Below, one piece after another: positions 17,650 through 26,190 of a stretch of DNA of 64,000 nucleotides. This stretch comes from Candidatus Tenderia electrophaga (GTDB lineage Bacteria > Pseudomonadota > Gammaproteobacteria > Tenderiales > Tenderiaceae). The notes under the pieces are model-generated. The model ran no database searches. It had not been told where the DNA came from and saw only the letters and a program-made list of their open reading frames with translations. Both the position numbers and the translations under genes were made by a program. The stretch spans positions 2,427,181 through 2,491,180 of the forward strand of contig CP013099.1 of NCBI GenBank assembly GCA_001447805.1. The letters are read 5' to 3'. Positions within the stretch are counted from its first letter, which is position 1, and every line of letters begins with the position of its first letter.

Positions 17650-18204
17650 ATGAATATCAATGGCGTTTTATCCATTCGTACTATCCAGGGCCGTAACGGG
17701 CCATTCAATGTCGGCCGGCTGATCACCGATTTGGGCGAGTTTGCCGTCAAAGACACCTTGCTCGATCAATATGATGAAGGCCGGTATGAGGGGAATTTCA
17801 GCATTACGCAGATTTTCCCGGCATCCTACTTCGCTGCTGGCCGTTTTGTTGTCGAGGTCAGGGCCACGTTAAAGAACCTGACGCTCGAGGGTGTCGATGA
17901 ACTCAAACCCGAGGACAAGGCGGCTACATCTGAACCAGACCCGATGGACGATCAACCGTCGCCTGCTGTATCTACTGTGGCACCCTCTTCAACCGACCGG
18001 CTGGAACAGCCGTCTGAGGTTGAAACCAGCGCCGAAGGCGATGAGGCACTGTTTGGAACGCTGTGGCCCCTTGGGACTCAGGTCAGACTGGATCCGACGG
18101 TAGACCGTAAGCGATTCCGTGAACAGCGCAACCGTCTCAAGGCGTTGAGTTATACGTTTGACGCAATTGAGCAGATCTGGAGCAACGCAGGTAACAATAG
18201 CTAG
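17650..18204 (+). CDS. DUF3275 family ICE accessory protein
   Basis: A 184-residue protein. The N-terminal 80 residues (LSIRTIQGRNGPFNVGRLIT, DLGEFAVKDTLLDQYDEGRYEG, IFPASYFAAGRFVVEV) match DUF3275, found almost only in ICEs and genomic islands. The middle is a disordered acidic and proline-rich linker. The C-terminal 45 residues (LFGTLWPLGTQVRLDPTVDR...) form a second small conserved block. Function is unknown. It is first in its unit, behind leader A and a sequestering module, with ribosome site AGGAGG. Confidence 0.8.
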   Translation: MNINGVLSIRTIQGRNGPFNVGRLITDLGEFAVKDTLLDQYDEGRYEGNFSITQIFPASYFAAGRFVVEVRATLKNLTLEGVDELKPEDKAATSEPDPMDDQPSPAVSTVAPSSTDRLEQPSEVETSAEGDEALFGTLWPLGTQVRLDPTVDRKRFREQRNRLKALSYTFDAIEQIWSNAGNNS

Positions 18205-18228
18205 TTCCAGTCACTTCTCACCTTAAAA

Positions 18229-18312
18229 CCCAGCCGGGAAAACATGCCCCGGTGGGCGTGCTTTCTCCGGCGTTTTTCTAAACGTTTTTCTTATATATAA
18301 AAGGAGAAAGCA
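18229..18312 (+). promoter_or_regulatory. Ribosome-site-sequestering module before 18313 gene
   Basis: Inner stem CCGGG/CCCGG (18234-18252) lies between CCC and GGG. TGCTTTCTCC (18259-18268) is a perfect 10-nt complement of GGAGAAAGCA (18303-18312), which is the ribosome site up to the base before the ATG. This is the clearest copy of the module. Confidence 0.8.
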
Positions 18313-18939
18313 ATGTTTGAATCACATCTGATGCAGGTGGACGAGGCGCCGGAGTTGTTTGCCGATGCCGTTCTGGTGGACGCCGCCGACAATCTACTGT
18401 TTCTGTCCCTTTGGGGACGCGATACCGCACTCCAGGAATTCCTGGCCCGGCTATCCCTTCCCAGTCACGAAGGCGGCCTGGACAGTTTTTTTCTACGTCC
18501 GGAAAACACGGAGAACGGACTGCCCAGGCGCAAGCTCGTGCAGATCGGAGATACCGATCGACTCGACCACTACTCGGGCCGCATGCCGACCAATATCTTC
18601 GGCGACATGGCCCACTTGTGGTTGTTCAACCGATTGGTGACCGAGCCTGATCTGGCCAACCGCCGCACCATCGTCCTGTTCAAGCCGGACGAGGTTTCGA
18701 CGGGGGCAGGACGTGAAGTGGTTCATGGCCGTATCTGGCAATTGACGAAAGCCATCTGTCACCTGCCACTGCTCGATCACTGGATCGAACCCGTTACCGA
18801 GGCATTCCGGTCACGGGATTGGATCAAGGACTTCGATGGCATCGGCATTCATGCCGCCATGATCGATCTGAACCTTGGTGAGGAAGTCGAAACGGTGATC
18901 ACCGGTCTCGTACGGGACGGCTCACTGACTCTCGCTTAG
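18313..18939 (+). CDS. ICE-associated protein of unknown function
   Basis: A 208-residue acidic soluble protein. I do not recognise a family. It has no signal peptide, membrane segment or catalytic motif. Tryptophans and a 'GDMAHLWLFNRLV' helix are the only distinctive parts. The ribosome site GGAGAAAG is fully complementary to an upstream segment, so translation is probably regulated. It is second in the leader A unit and is followed by a GC-rich hairpin at 18955. Confidence 0.6.
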   Translation: MFESHLMQVDEAPELFADAVLVDAADNLLFLSLWGRDTALQEFLARLSLPSHEGGLDSFFLRPENTENGLPRRKLVQIGDTDRLDHYSGRMPTNIFGDMAHLWLFNRLVTEPDLANRRTIVLFKPDEVSTGAGREVVHGRIWQLTKAICHLPLLDHWIEPVTEAFRSRDWIKDFDGIGIHAAMIDLNLGEEVETVITGLVRDGSLTLA

Positions 18940-18954
18940 TAACCTCCACCCATT

Positions 18955-18971
18955 AGCCCCCTCCGGGGGCT
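18955..18971 (+). terminator. GC-rich hairpin ending the leader A unit
   Basis: AGCCCCC-TCC-GGGGGCT, a perfect 7-bp stem just after the stop of the 18313 gene. There is no proper T-run after it, so it could be a weak terminator or a 3' stabilising or processing hairpin. Confidence 0.5.
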
Positions 18972-19026
18972 TCTCTGATCTTCCTGCTTTAGGGCGATCA
19001 GGGAAGATTCCGGATAACGATTTTCA

Positions 19027-19140
19027 ACCTGGCTGCTTGGTTAAAGCAGTACCTTTGCCAACAATAGTTGGCACCTGAAACGCCTACGTCGAACCGTGAA
19101 ACAGGCGCAACGGTCATTTGACCGTCGGTTCATTTTCTAT
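19027..19140 (+). ncRNA. Structured leader RNA, copy B
   Basis: Hairpins: CTGCTT/AAGCAG (19033-19049), TGCCAA/TTGGCA (19056-19073), CGCCT/AGGCG (19081-19107), and CGGTC/GACCG (19111-19124). Pseudoknot: GAACCG (19091-19096) with CGGTTC (19126-19131). Same order and spacing as copy A; the stems differ in sequence but keep pairing. Confidence 0.75.
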
Positions 19141-19143
19141 AAA

Positions 19144-19216
19144 CCCGCGGGGTATCCTCATACCCTGCCGGGTCATGGTGCGCCCCGCTTTTTGCTTTCC
19201 GCAAAGGAGGAATACC
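19144..19216 (+). promoter_or_regulatory. Start-site-sequestering module before 19217 gene
   Basis: Hairpin GGGTAT/ATACCC (19150-19165) lies between CCC (19144-19146) and GGG (19170-19172). CATGGT (19174-19179) pairs with ACCATG (19214-19219), which contains the start codon. Here the start codon, not the ribosome site GGAGG, is the paired part. Confidence 0.6.
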
Positions 19217-19708
19217 ATGGGTTGGCTTTTTACTCAGGGCTCTTCGAAGTCCGACATCATTCGTGATTTAACGGCTACCGAAGAAAACGAGACACGACGC
19301 TGGGAGACACTAACACATAGTGTTCGTGGCAATGTGCTCTGGGCAGTGGTTGAAATCACTCACAAACAGGAGCAGACCACCAAGCGTTTTATTGCTTGCT
19401 ACCTGCTGCGCTCGGATAAAGGCTATGGCTGGGGATACAAGGACATGGAGGAATCCATGTTTCCTAATTATTTCTCCTGTCCGTTGAAGTATCTGGCGAT
19501 GGTCCCGGTCGCTAACGCCGATTGGCGCGCCGAGGTCCAGAAGTATCACGAACGACGCAATCGGAAGGTCGAAATCGGCCAGAAGATCGGTCTTGTTCAT
19601 GCGTCAATACCGTGGGTGGTCATCACTTCAAAACGGCCGCTGCTGGGAACATATGATGGCATGTGCTATCGCGTTCCCCGCCGCATGCTCGGTGAAGTGC
19701 TTGTCTGA
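19217..19708 (+). CDS. ICE-associated protein of unknown function
   Basis: A 163-residue protein starting MGWLFTQGSSKSDIIRDLT; the start follows GGAGG. It is rich in tryptophan and tyrosine (YGWGYKDMEESMFPNYFSCP), a pattern I associate with small accessory proteins of ICEs and plasmids, but I cannot name the function. The N-terminal MGWLFT...S..DII is the conserved part. It heads the leader B unit. The reading frame is open upstream to 19118, but that part is leader sequence. Confidence 0.65.
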   Translation: MGWLFTQGSSKSDIIRDLTATEENETRRWETLTHSVRGNVLWAVVEITHKQEQTTKRFIACYLLRSDKGYGWGYKDMEESMFPNYFSCPLKYLAMVPVANADWRAEVQKYHERRNRKVEIGQKIGLVHASIPWVVITSKRPLLGTYDGMCYRVPRRMLGEVLV

Positions 19709-19723
19709 CCATTCATCTTAAAA

Positions 19724-19799
19724 CCCTGCCGGGGAAATACTTTCCCCAACAGGGGTGGTGTCTCTCCGGCTCATCTCAATCAATGATAGGAGAAACATC
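19724..19799 (+). promoter_or_regulatory. Ribosome-site-sequestering module before methyltransferase gene
   Basis: Outer stem CCCTG/CAGGG and inner stem GGGGAAA/TTTCCCC (19731-19747). GGTGTCTCTCC (19757-19767) pairs with GGAGAAACATC (19789-19799), with one mismatch and one G-U pair, hiding the ribosome site up to the ATG. Confidence 0.75.
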
Positions 19800-20924
19800 A
19801 TGGCTTTAATGTTTCAGCGCCTGGCGCGTAATTTTGTAAAGAACGGCTACTACCCAACGGATGGCGATACCATCGCACGGGTGTTGTCGGCTTTGTCGGC
19901 ACCCAGGTCGGGGACCTTACGGATTCTCGATCCCTGTGCCGGCGAAGGCGTCGCCCTGGCGGAATGCAAACACCACCTGGGCAGCGATCGTGTACAGGCC
20001 TTCGCTGTGGAATATGACCGGGAGCGTGCCTGGCATGCCAAGCAACTCCTGGATCATGGCATCCATGGCGATATCCAGGATTGCAATCTCGGACAACGCC
20101 AGTTCGGTTTGTTGTGGCTCAATCCGCCCTATGGTGATCTGGTTGCCGACAAGGGCAGCACCGGGGATCGTCTCGGTGGCCAAATGGATAAAGGGGGTCG
20201 CAAACGGCTGGAGAAGTTGTTTTATAACTTCGCCGTTCCGGCGTTGCAGTTCGGGGGAATCATGGTGCTCATCATTCCCCGCTATACGCTGGATAAAGAA
20301 CTGGCCGTATGGATCACCACCCATTTCCATCGGGTACAGGTGTTCCAGGCGCCGGAACAGCAGTTCAAGCAGATCGTGTTGTTCGGTGTCAGGCGTCGTA
20401 CCAGGGATGCGAGGAATGATGATCCTGAAATGCGGAACCGGCTTCTCTCGATCGTATCGGGCGAGCTGGAACCGGGAGTACTGCCCGAGGCGTGGTCGCA
20501 GGAACCCTATGTGGTACCGGCGGCACCGGGTGGTGAGGTCAAATTCAACTACGTAAAGATCGATGCTGGTCAGTTGAACGAAGAGATACGACGCAATCCC
20601 TGTCTATGGGATCAGTTCAATCTCAAGTTCCGGCGTCTTGCTTTAGAGAGTAGTCGCAGACCTTTGCGCCCATTGTCGAACTGGCATTTGGCGCTTTCTC
20701 TGGCTGCCGGTCAGGTGTCCGGAGTGGTCCAGTCAAAGGATGGCCGCCGGTTTTTAATCAAAGGCGGTACGCACAAAGAGAAGATGAGAGAAGTGCGAAC
20801 GGAGATTCAGCCGGACGATACGGTGACCTCCATAACCATTCTCACCGACAAATTTGTGCCGACAATCCGGGCGATCGATTTCACACCAGGGCCTGACTAT
20901 GCTCGTGTGATTGAAATCAGATAA
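19800..20924 (+). CDS. DUF6094 class I SAM-dependent methyltransferase
   Basis: A 374-residue protein. Motif I is LDPCAGEGVALAE (about residues 43-55), an acidic motif II follows in AVEYDRERA, and motif IV is WLNPPYGD, the N-P-P-Y signature of DNA adenine/cytosine N-methyltransferases. The DUF6094 family is found on plasmids and ICEs; an anti-restriction or DNA-modifying role is plausible but not proven. The C-terminal 150 residues are family-specific. The start is the ATG after GGAGAAAC; the upstream frame to 19755 is leader sequence. Confidence 0.8.
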   Translation: MALMFQRLARNFVKNGYYPTDGDTIARVLSALSAPRSGTLRILDPCAGEGVALAECKHHLGSDRVQAFAVEYDRERAWHAKQLLDHGIHGDIQDCNLGQRQFGLLWLNPPYGDLVADKGSTGDRLGGQMDKGGRKRLEKLFYNFAVPALQFGGIMVLIIPRYTLDKELAVWITTHFHRVQVFQAPEQQFKQIVLFGVRRRTRDARNDDPEMRNRLLSIVSGELEPGVLPEAWSQEPYVVPAAPGGEVKFNYVKIDAGQLNEEIRRNPCLWDQFNLKFRRLALESSRRPLRPLSNWHLALSLAAGQVSGVVQSKDGRRFLIKGGTHKEKMREVRTEIQPDDTVTSITILTDKFVPTIRAIDFTPGPDYARVIEIR

Positions 20925-20946
20925 CCGTTTATCAACTTGCTTTTAA

Positions 20947-21019
20947 CCCACCTGGGGAGACTTCACTCCCCGCTGGGGATGGTGGTCTCTCCGCTTTATT
21001 AACCAATAGGAGAACCATC
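20947..21019 (+). promoter_or_regulatory. Ribosome-site-sequestering module before DUF6573 gene
   Basis: Inner stem GGGGAG/CTCCCC (20954-20971) between CCC and GGG. GGTGGTCTCTCC (20981-20992) pairs with GGAGAACCATC (21009-21019) with one bulge. Confidence 0.75.
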
Positions 21020-21436
21020 ATGAAAGAAAATCAAACTGCCACTGAACTGTTCGGTGATGTCATCTACATCTACACCCGCGCTCAGGCCATCGAGGACGGA
21101 GTGCTGGTGGACATATCGGAAATGGCCAGAGAGTCTGGTTTCCGGTGGCCGGTCGCTATCACCCAGACTGCCTGGCAGGACTGCGTTGCCTGGTCGGATG
21201 ACGACAATCAACGACAAGTCTATCAGGACGAGTCCGGTCGCTTGTGGGATGTGTTGTGGATGGCGTTTATCGCAATCCGCAGCGCCAACGGCGGCACGCA
21301 GATGGAGTATCAGCTCTATCGTGTTCCCCGCGACGGCAAGAGCGTCGAGGCAAGACTGACAAGTCTGAAATTGGTCTGTGGTCCGGGTGATGACGGGGAA
21401 CCGGTGATCACCATCATGCTGCCGCATGAGGATTGA
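21020..21436 (+). CDS. DUF6573 family ICE accessory protein
   Basis: A 138-residue protein. The segments IYIYTRAQAIEDGVLVDISE, SGFRWPVAITQTAWQDCV and DESGRLWDVLWMA, with the end GEPVITIMLPHED, are characteristic of DUF6573, which is widespread on plasmids and ICEs and has no known activity. The ribosome site GGAGAACC is paired in the upstream module. The small gene at 21439 follows within 3 bp, suggesting coupling. Confidence 0.78.
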   Translation: MKENQTATELFGDVIYIYTRAQAIEDGVLVDISEMARESGFRWPVAITQTAWQDCVAWSDDDNQRQVYQDESGRLWDVLWMAFIAIRSANGGTQMEYQLYRVPRDGKSVEARLTSLKLVCGPGDDGEPVITIMLPHED

Positions 21437-21438
21437 CT

Positions 21439-21663
21439 GTGACCATGGGAAACGAAATCCAGCGACAGTATCCTCGACTGATTCGCTGCATGCGCAGTGC
21501 CGGACTCCTTACCGAGTCGGAAGCCATTGGCGCTCTGGTGGAGTACAAAGTCTTCGGTATTCGAGAAGGCTTTGGCTCCGAGGCGGTCGCCCATCTGGGT
21601 GGTCAACTGGAAGCCATACGCCAAGGTATCCGATACCGGCATTTCACTTCATCAATTCTATGA
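21439..21663 (+). CDS. Small ICE-associated protein
   Basis: About 74 residues from GTG (or 72 from the ATG at 21445): MGNEIQRQYPRLIRCMRSAG then LTESEAIGALVEYKVFGIRE. I do not recognise the family. It is helical and soluble. It is the only gene in this unit without its own sequestering module, as it begins 2 bp after the stop of the DUF6573 gene and is probably translated by coupling. Confidence 0.6.
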   Translation: MTMGNEIQRQYPRLIRCMRSAGLLTESEAIGALVEYKVFGIREGFGSEAVAHLGGQLEAIRQGIRYRHFTSSIL

Positions 21664-21680
21664 ATTGAGTTCATAGCAAA

Positions 21681-21746
21681 CCCGCCTGGGGAGACTTCTC
21701 CCCGGCGGGGTGAGGTCTCTCCTTTTTTAATCAAAGGAGAAACACA
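21681..21746 (+). promoter_or_regulatory. Ribosome-site-sequestering module before YubB-like gene
   Basis: Long hairpin: CCCGCC pairs with GGCGGG (21681-21686, 21704-21709), and GGGGAGA pairs with TCTCCCC (21688-21703). GGTCTCTCCTTT (21714-21725) pairs with AAAGGAGAAAC (21733-21743), eight perfect pairs across the ribosome site. Confidence 0.8.
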
Positions 21747-22313
21747 ATGCCAAACTGGTGTGAAAATAAAGTCAGTTTTTCCGGTCCTGCCAAGGATCTT
21801 GAAAAACTCAAGAAACTGATCGGTACTGATGAACAGCCGATCTCGTTTCAAAAGATAAAGCCGATGCCGCTGGATCTTGATCTTGCATCTGGGTCCTCAA
21901 TTCTCGGCTACGAAGTGGTTTACGGCGATGTCGAGAAGGTGCTGGGCTACCCGTGGGTCATTGCGGCTGGTATCACAACCCGAGATGGACTCATCCAGCA
22001 TCTGGAAAATAAACATCCGGATTATCTGAAATTGGCTGAGCAATACAAGGCCAATCTGGAGCGGTATGGTTTCAGTGACTGGTATGGATGGCGGATCGAA
22101 AACTGGGGTACCAAATGGGATGTGGGGGCCAATGACATTCAGGTAGTCGATGATAGCCCTGAATATCTAAGCCTTGAGTTTTATACCGCCTGGTCGCCGC
22201 CAGAGGGTATCTATGCTGCCCTTCTGGAACTGTTCGATGAACATCAACTGGATGTGCAGGCCACCTGGTTCTATGACGAACCCGGTATGCAGTTCGCCGG
22301 TTATCTATCGTAA
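21747..22313 (+). CDS. YubB/DUF1281 ferredoxin-like domain protein
   Basis: A 188-residue protein. The start MPNWCENKVSFSGP and the later WYGWRIENWGTKWD and FYTAWSPPEGIYAALLELF are the hallmarks of the YubB (DUF1281) family, common on plasmids, ICEs and phages. Function is not established. The conserved N-terminal Cys and the ferredoxin-like label refer to fold, not to an iron-sulfur cluster. It is in the leader B unit. Confidence 0.82.
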   Translation: MPNWCENKVSFSGPAKDLEKLKKLIGTDEQPISFQKIKPMPLDLDLASGSSILGYEVVYGDVEKVLGYPWVIAAGITTRDGLIQHLENKHPDYLKLAEQYKANLERYGFSDWYGWRIENWGTKWDVGANDIQVVDDSPEYLSLEFYTAWSPPEGIYAALLELFDEHQLDVQATWFYDEPGMQFAGYLS

Positions 22314-22321
22314 ACATCAAC

Positions 22322-22388
22322 CCCGTCAGGGCGATCATCGCCCTGACGGGAGTGGTCTCCCTGGCATTCAACCAAAGGAGACTTAACG
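22322..22388 (+). promoter_or_regulatory. Ribosome-site-sequestering module before 22389 gene
   Basis: A perfect 13-bp stem (22322-22334 with 22338-22350, loop TCA) replaces the usual two-step hairpin. GTCTCC (22355-22360) pairs with GGAGAC (22377-22382), the ribosome site. Confidence 0.75.
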
Positions 22389-23051
22389 ATGAAATACGTT
22401 ATTCAATACACACTGCCCTACGAACACCGGGTCATGGTCGGCATCGAGGCCGAAAGCCGCGAGGCCGCCATCGCCAGGGCCAATGATTTGTTCGACCAGG
22501 GCGATATCTGGGATGACACGCAAGAGGTCCCGCTGCTCTACGATGATTTCGAGGAGACCGGTGATGCCGGTATTGCCCTCGAGTTTACCATCGAGGATGA
22601 AGTATCCGGCGATTGGCCGGAAGCTGATACCAGCGTCAAAGAGATCCGTCGTCGGGATGCAGCTTTTCAGGCCGCATGTTTGTTAGTTGATGCCTACCGC
22701 CGCGGCGAAGAACGCGGCGGCAGCGTCGACTGGGACGACCTGGATCAGGCCTATCAAGCTGCCTTGATTGCAGCGGGACCGTCTGCAGGCCGTGCTTACA
22801 CCACGCCCCGCGAAACTTGTGAACGACTGGCCGTTGTTATCGAAGGCGGACTCGTGCAAGCAGTTGTGGCCGACCGGCCTGACGCTGCACCCTCTGTCGC
22901 CGTGATTGACTATGACGCTGAGGGTTTCGAGACCGACGAGCTGCGTTACATCACGCAATCGGATGGTAACAAGGCCAAGGCGCTGGTTGTCGAGCATTGC
23001 GTGGAACAAGCAACCATTGACCTCAACGAGGTTTTTCAAGAAACCGAGTAA
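22389..23051 (+). CDS. ICE-associated protein of unknown function
   Basis: A 220-residue acidic protein. The first 75 residues begin like a small alpha-beta domain (MKYVIQYTLPYEHRVMVGIEAESREAAI). The C-terminal 85 residues (ERLAVVIEGGLVQAVVADRP, VAVIDYDAEGFETDEL) resemble short domains repeated in plasmid accessory proteins such as the DUF5983 type; that is a weak match. No catalytic motif is seen. It is last in the leader B unit and followed by a GC-rich hairpin. Confidence 0.6.
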   Translation: MKYVIQYTLPYEHRVMVGIEAESREAAIARANDLFDQGDIWDDTQEVPLLYDDFEETGDAGIALEFTIEDEVSGDWPEADTSVKEIRRRDAAFQAACLLVDAYRRGEERGGSVDWDDLDQAYQAALIAAGPSAGRAYTTPRETCERLAVVIEGGLVQAVVADRPDAAPSVAVIDYDAEGFETDELRYITQSDGNKAKALVVEHCVEQATIDLNEVFQETE

Positions 23052-23062
23052 CCAACCCAAAC

Positions 23063-23081
23063 GCCCCGCCTTGTGCGGGGC
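23063..23081 (+). terminator. GC-rich hairpin after leader B unit
   Basis: GCCCCGC-CTTGT-GCGGGGC, a 7-bp stem 11 bp after the stop of the 22389 gene, without a T-run. Its last two bases also begin a 12-bp hairpin (23080-23119) at the 5' edge of leader C. Confidence 0.5.
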
Positions 23082-23277
23082 CATTCCAAAGTGCAGAAAT
23101 AACTGTGCTTTGGAATGGCAGTTTCAACCGTGGCCACTGCGTATTCAGCGGCACCCTTGTCTGACCACTCTCGAGTCGTCGGATACCTCAGCGCCTTCTT
23201 CGAACCGTGCAACAGGCGCAGCGATTTCTTATCCCTATATATGTGGGATAGAAGGATCGCCGGTTCATTTTTCACAA
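23082..23277 (+). ncRNA. Structured leader RNA, copy C
   Basis: It begins with a perfect 12-bp hairpin (23080-23091 with 23108-23119), absent from the other copies. Hairpin 3 is GCGCCT/AGGCGC (23191-23219). GCGAT/ATCGC (23221-23260) encloses TATCCC/GGGATA. Pseudoknot: GAACCG (23202-23207) with CGGTTC (23261-23266). The first two hairpins are less regular than in other copies. Confidence 0.7.
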
Positions 23278-23349
23278 CCCACAAGGGCAGTCACTCCCCT
23301 TGTGGGGATAACGCTGCCCTTTCTTTTTAACCATGAAAGGAGCAAGCAC
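23278..23349 (+). promoter_or_regulatory. Ribosome-site-sequestering module before helicase gene
   Basis: 10-bp stem CCCACAAGGG/CCCTTGTGGG (23278-23306). GCTGCCCTTTC (23313-23323) pairs with GAAAGGAGCAAGC (23335-23347) if two bases are bulged, covering ribosome site AAGGAG. Confidence 0.6.
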
Positions 23350-25644
23350 ATGAATGCAGTAGTAGAAGCACTATCAATCGAGGAGGAAACACAAGACGCC
23401 ATACCGCTGACCCAGTTTGTCACCGACTTTGGTGATGATCTGTTGAACGCGGTATCGCGGCAGAACCCTCCTGTTTATACAGGCGAGTCCAACCCCCACC
23501 GTGATGCGGTGATGGAGGGATTGATACGGAAACCTTTTCCGGCTCAACGTGATGTCGTACAGGCGGTTACCCGCTTGTTGATGGACGAGGCGGAAAAAGC
23601 CGCGATCATCAATGCGGAAATGGGGACCGGCAAAACCATGATGGCGATTGCCGCCGCTGCGGTGATGTATGCCGAGGGTTTCCAGCGGTCTCTGGTCGTC
23701 TCACCTCCCCACCTGGTCTACAAGTGGCGGCGGGAGATCCTGGAGACGATTCCGAACGCCCGTGTCTGGGTGTTGAATGGTCCCGACACCATCCGCAAGT
23801 TATTACAGCTTCGGGCGGTGCTGGATCACGCCACTCAGCACGAGGGGCCGGAGTTTTTCATCCTGGGCCGTGTGCGGATGCGCATGGGATCACACTGGAA
23901 GCCAGCCTTTGCGGTGCGCAAGCAACACATACGCCAACATACGGAGGAAGGCAACGATGCATCGTCTACTTTCGTGAAAACGTTGGCATACGCGAGTTGC
24001 CCAAGCTGTGGAACCGTGGTGAAAGACGGTGACAGTGAGCCTGTAGAACCAGGGCGTTTCAAGAGTGATCGGCAACAGAGTTGCCGACAGTGTGGTGAAC
24101 GACTCTGGTCGCTCATTCGTCCGGGCCAGAAGCAGAAAAGCCGCAATGAGTTGGTCGTCGAGGCCATGTGTCAGTTGCCGACCATCGGTAAAAAAACGGC
24201 GCAGAGGCTGATCCAAAACTTCGGTGAGGATTTGCTCTCGGGCATGCTGGAAGACAACCTGTACGAGTTCATCAACCTGATGGATGAGAACGGGGATCTG
24301 GTGTTCAGTGACCGGCAGGCCACCCGCATGGAACGCGCCATGGCATCGCTGGAGATATCCTTCGGTCAAGGGGGATTTCAACCAACGGAGTTCATCAAGC
24401 GCTATCTGCCGGACGGCTACTTTGATTTACTGGTCGTGGACGAAGGCCATGAGTATAAAAACGACGGCTCAGCTCAAGGACAGGCCATGGGTGTGTTGGC
24501 CAACAAGGTACGCAAGGTGTTGTTACTCACCGGGACGTTGATGGGTGGTTATGCCGACGATCTCTTTTTTCTGTTATGGCGCATCATGCCACAACGGATG
24601 ATCGAGGATGGCTACCGCTACAACCTCAAGAGTGGCAGCCTGGGCACCGCCGCGATGGCGTTTATGCGTGAGCATGGCATTCTCAAGGATATCTATAAAG
24701 AAACCGAAGAGAAAAACCATCGTACCGCGCGCGGCAAGCGTATCAGCGTCCGCACACAAAAGGCGCCGGGATTCGGCCCGCTGGGTGTGGCGAGGTATGT
24801 ACTGCCATTCACTGCTTTTCTGAAGCTCAAGGAGATCGGCGACAACATTCTGGCGCCCTACCACGAGCATTTCACGGAAGTGGCCATGACGGACGTGCAG
24901 GCCGAACGGTACCAGGACCTGGAGACCAAACTCACCAGCGCACTGAAGGATGCGCTTCGTTCAGGAGACAATAGTCTTCTAGGTGTCGTGCTGAATTGCC
25001 TTCTGGCCTGGCCCGACACCTGTTTCCGTGAGGAAGTGGTGAAGCATCCGAGGACGCGGCAACTGCTGGCATTCGTACCCACGATCATCGGGGGCGAACC
25101 GGCGCCGAAGGAATCGGAGATGGTGCGCCTATGCAAGAAAGAAAAGGACCGTGGCCGCCGTGTGTTGGTCTATACGACCTACACCGGCACCCGTGACACC
25201 GCCGCCAGGCTCAAAGGCCTGCTGGAGGTGGAAGGGCTCAAGGCTGCCGTGTTGCGTGCAAGTGTGGAGACAAGCCGGCGGGAAGACTGGATAAGCGATC
25301 AGGTCGAGCGTGGTGTGGATGTGATTATCACCAACCCCGAACTGGTCAAAACCGGTCTGGATCTGCTGGACTTTCCAACCATCGTCTTCATGCAAAGTGG
25401 CTATAACGTCTATACGTTACAACAGGCTGCACGACGCTCGTGGCGCATTGGTCAAAAGGAACCGGTGGATGTCTACTTCCTCGGCTACAGCGGTTCGGCA
25501 CAAATGGCGTGCCTGTCGCTCATGGCCAAGAAGATCGCAGTGAGCCAGTCCACGTCAGGTGATATGCCGGACACCGGGCTGGACGTCCTCAATCAGGATG
25601 GCGATTCGATCGAAGTGGCCTTGGCTAAACAATTACTCAACTAG
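23350..25644 (+). CDS. SNF2-type helicase of the ICE accessory region
   Basis: A 764-residue superfamily 2 ATPase. Motif I is INAEMGTGKTMMAIAA (about 97-112), Ia is LVVSPPHLVYKW, motif II is VVDEGHEYKN, III is LLTGTLMGG and VI is QAARRSWRIGQKEPV, the last typical of SNF2-like enzymes. Between I and II lies a cysteine cluster (CPSCGTVV, CRQCGERL) likely to bind zinc. It probably remodels or translocates on DNA during element maintenance or anti-defence; this is inference. The start is the ATG after AAGGAGC; the upstream open frame is leader. A clear terminator follows. Confidence 0.85.
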   Translation: MNAVVEALSIEEETQDAIPLTQFVTDFGDDLLNAVSRQNPPVYTGESNPHRDAVMEGLIRKPFPAQRDVVQAVTRLLMDEAEKAAIINAEMGTGKTMMAIAAAAVMYAEGFQRSLVVSPPHLVYKWRREILETIPNARVWVLNGPDTIRKLLQLRAVLDHATQHEGPEFFILGRVRMRMGSHWKPAFAVRKQHIRQHTEEGNDASSTFVKTLAYASCPSCGTVVKDGDSEPVEPGRFKSDRQQSCRQCGERLWSLIRPGQKQKSRNELVVEAMCQLPTIGKKTAQRLIQNFGEDLLSGMLEDNLYEFINLMDENGDLVFSDRQATRMERAMASLEISFGQGGFQPTEFIKRYLPDGYFDLLVVDEGHEYKNDGSAQGQAMGVLANKVRKVLLLTGTLMGGYADDLFFLLWRIMPQRMIEDGYRYNLKSGSLGTAAMAFMREHGILKDIYKETEEKNHRTARGKRISVRTQKAPGFGPLGVARYVLPFTAFLKLKEIGDNILAPYHEHFTEVAMTDVQAERYQDLETKLTSALKDALRSGDNSLLGVVLNCLLAWPDTCFREEVVKHPRTRQLLAFVPTIIGGEPAPKESEMVRLCKKEKDRGRRVLVYTTYTGTRDTAARLKGLLEVEGLKAAVLRASVETSRREDWISDQVERGVDVIITNPELVKTGLDLLDFPTIVFMQSGYNVYTLQQAARRSWRIGQKEPVDVYFLGYSGSAQMACLSLMAKKIAVSQSTSGDMPDTGLDVLNQDGDSIEVALAKQLLN

Positions 25645-25662
25645 ACAGGAGTGTTCGACTAT

Positions 25663-25696
25663 ACCGCCAAACGATAAAACGTTTGGCGGTTTTTTT
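25663..25696 (+). terminator. Intrinsic terminator after helicase gene
   Basis: ACCGCCAAACG-ATAAAA-CGTTTGGCGGT, a perfect 11-bp stem followed by seven T. It ends the rightward accessory unit and lies just before the converging metal operon. Confidence 0.9.
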
Positions 25697-25716
25697 ATCC
25701 ATCATCAAAGTAGCTC

Positions 25717-26190
25717 TCAGTGCCCATGGTGGCGGGAACTCTCATCACGCACGTCCCGCAGCTCAGCCGGAAAAATCTTCCTCTGCCCATTGGAAAAATG
25801 CAGGGTGAGCCGTACAAAGTTACCGGGGCGAAGCGATCGATCCAGTCCCCACAACATCAAGTGCATGCCACCCGGTTCGAGTTTAATTTTTTCACCGGGC
25901 GCAATATCCAGGGATATTAGCTGGCGCATGGTCATTCTTCCATCCACGCCGGCAGACCGGTGAAGTTCGACCTTTTCCGCTTGCGGACTGCTAATACCTG
26001 TCAGCGTAATCGTTGCACTACCGCTATTTCTCAATTCAAAAAACCCGGCTGTCACCTTCACAACCGGGGGCATGCTATTCACGTAAGCATGGGTAACCTG
26101 GACGGCCATTGCCTCTACATCATCGGCATGAACGAAAGTAATGGGCAGTGTACCAAGCAACATTCCCAAGATGATCAATAGATATTTCAT
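25717..26190 (-). CDS. PCu(A)C periplasmic copper chaperone
   Basis: A 157-residue protein with a signal peptide (MKYLLIILGMLLGTLPITFVHA). The copper site follows the family pattern: His in VELHRS, Met in GRMTM, then His and Met in GGMHLM. It carries Cu(I) in the periplasm for cytochrome oxidase assembly or detoxification. A His-rich end (SSRHHGH) may also bind metal. Its start overlaps the SCO1 stop by 4 bp. It is the last gene of the operon. Confidence 0.88.
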   Translation of the reverse strand: MKYLLIILGMLLGTLPITFVHADDVEAMAVQVTHAYVNSMPPVVKVTAGFFELRNSGSATITLTGISSPQAEKVELHRSAGVDGRMTMRQLISLDIAPGEKIKLEPGGMHLMLWGLDRSLRPGNFVRLTLHFSNGQRKIFPAELRDVRDESSRHHGH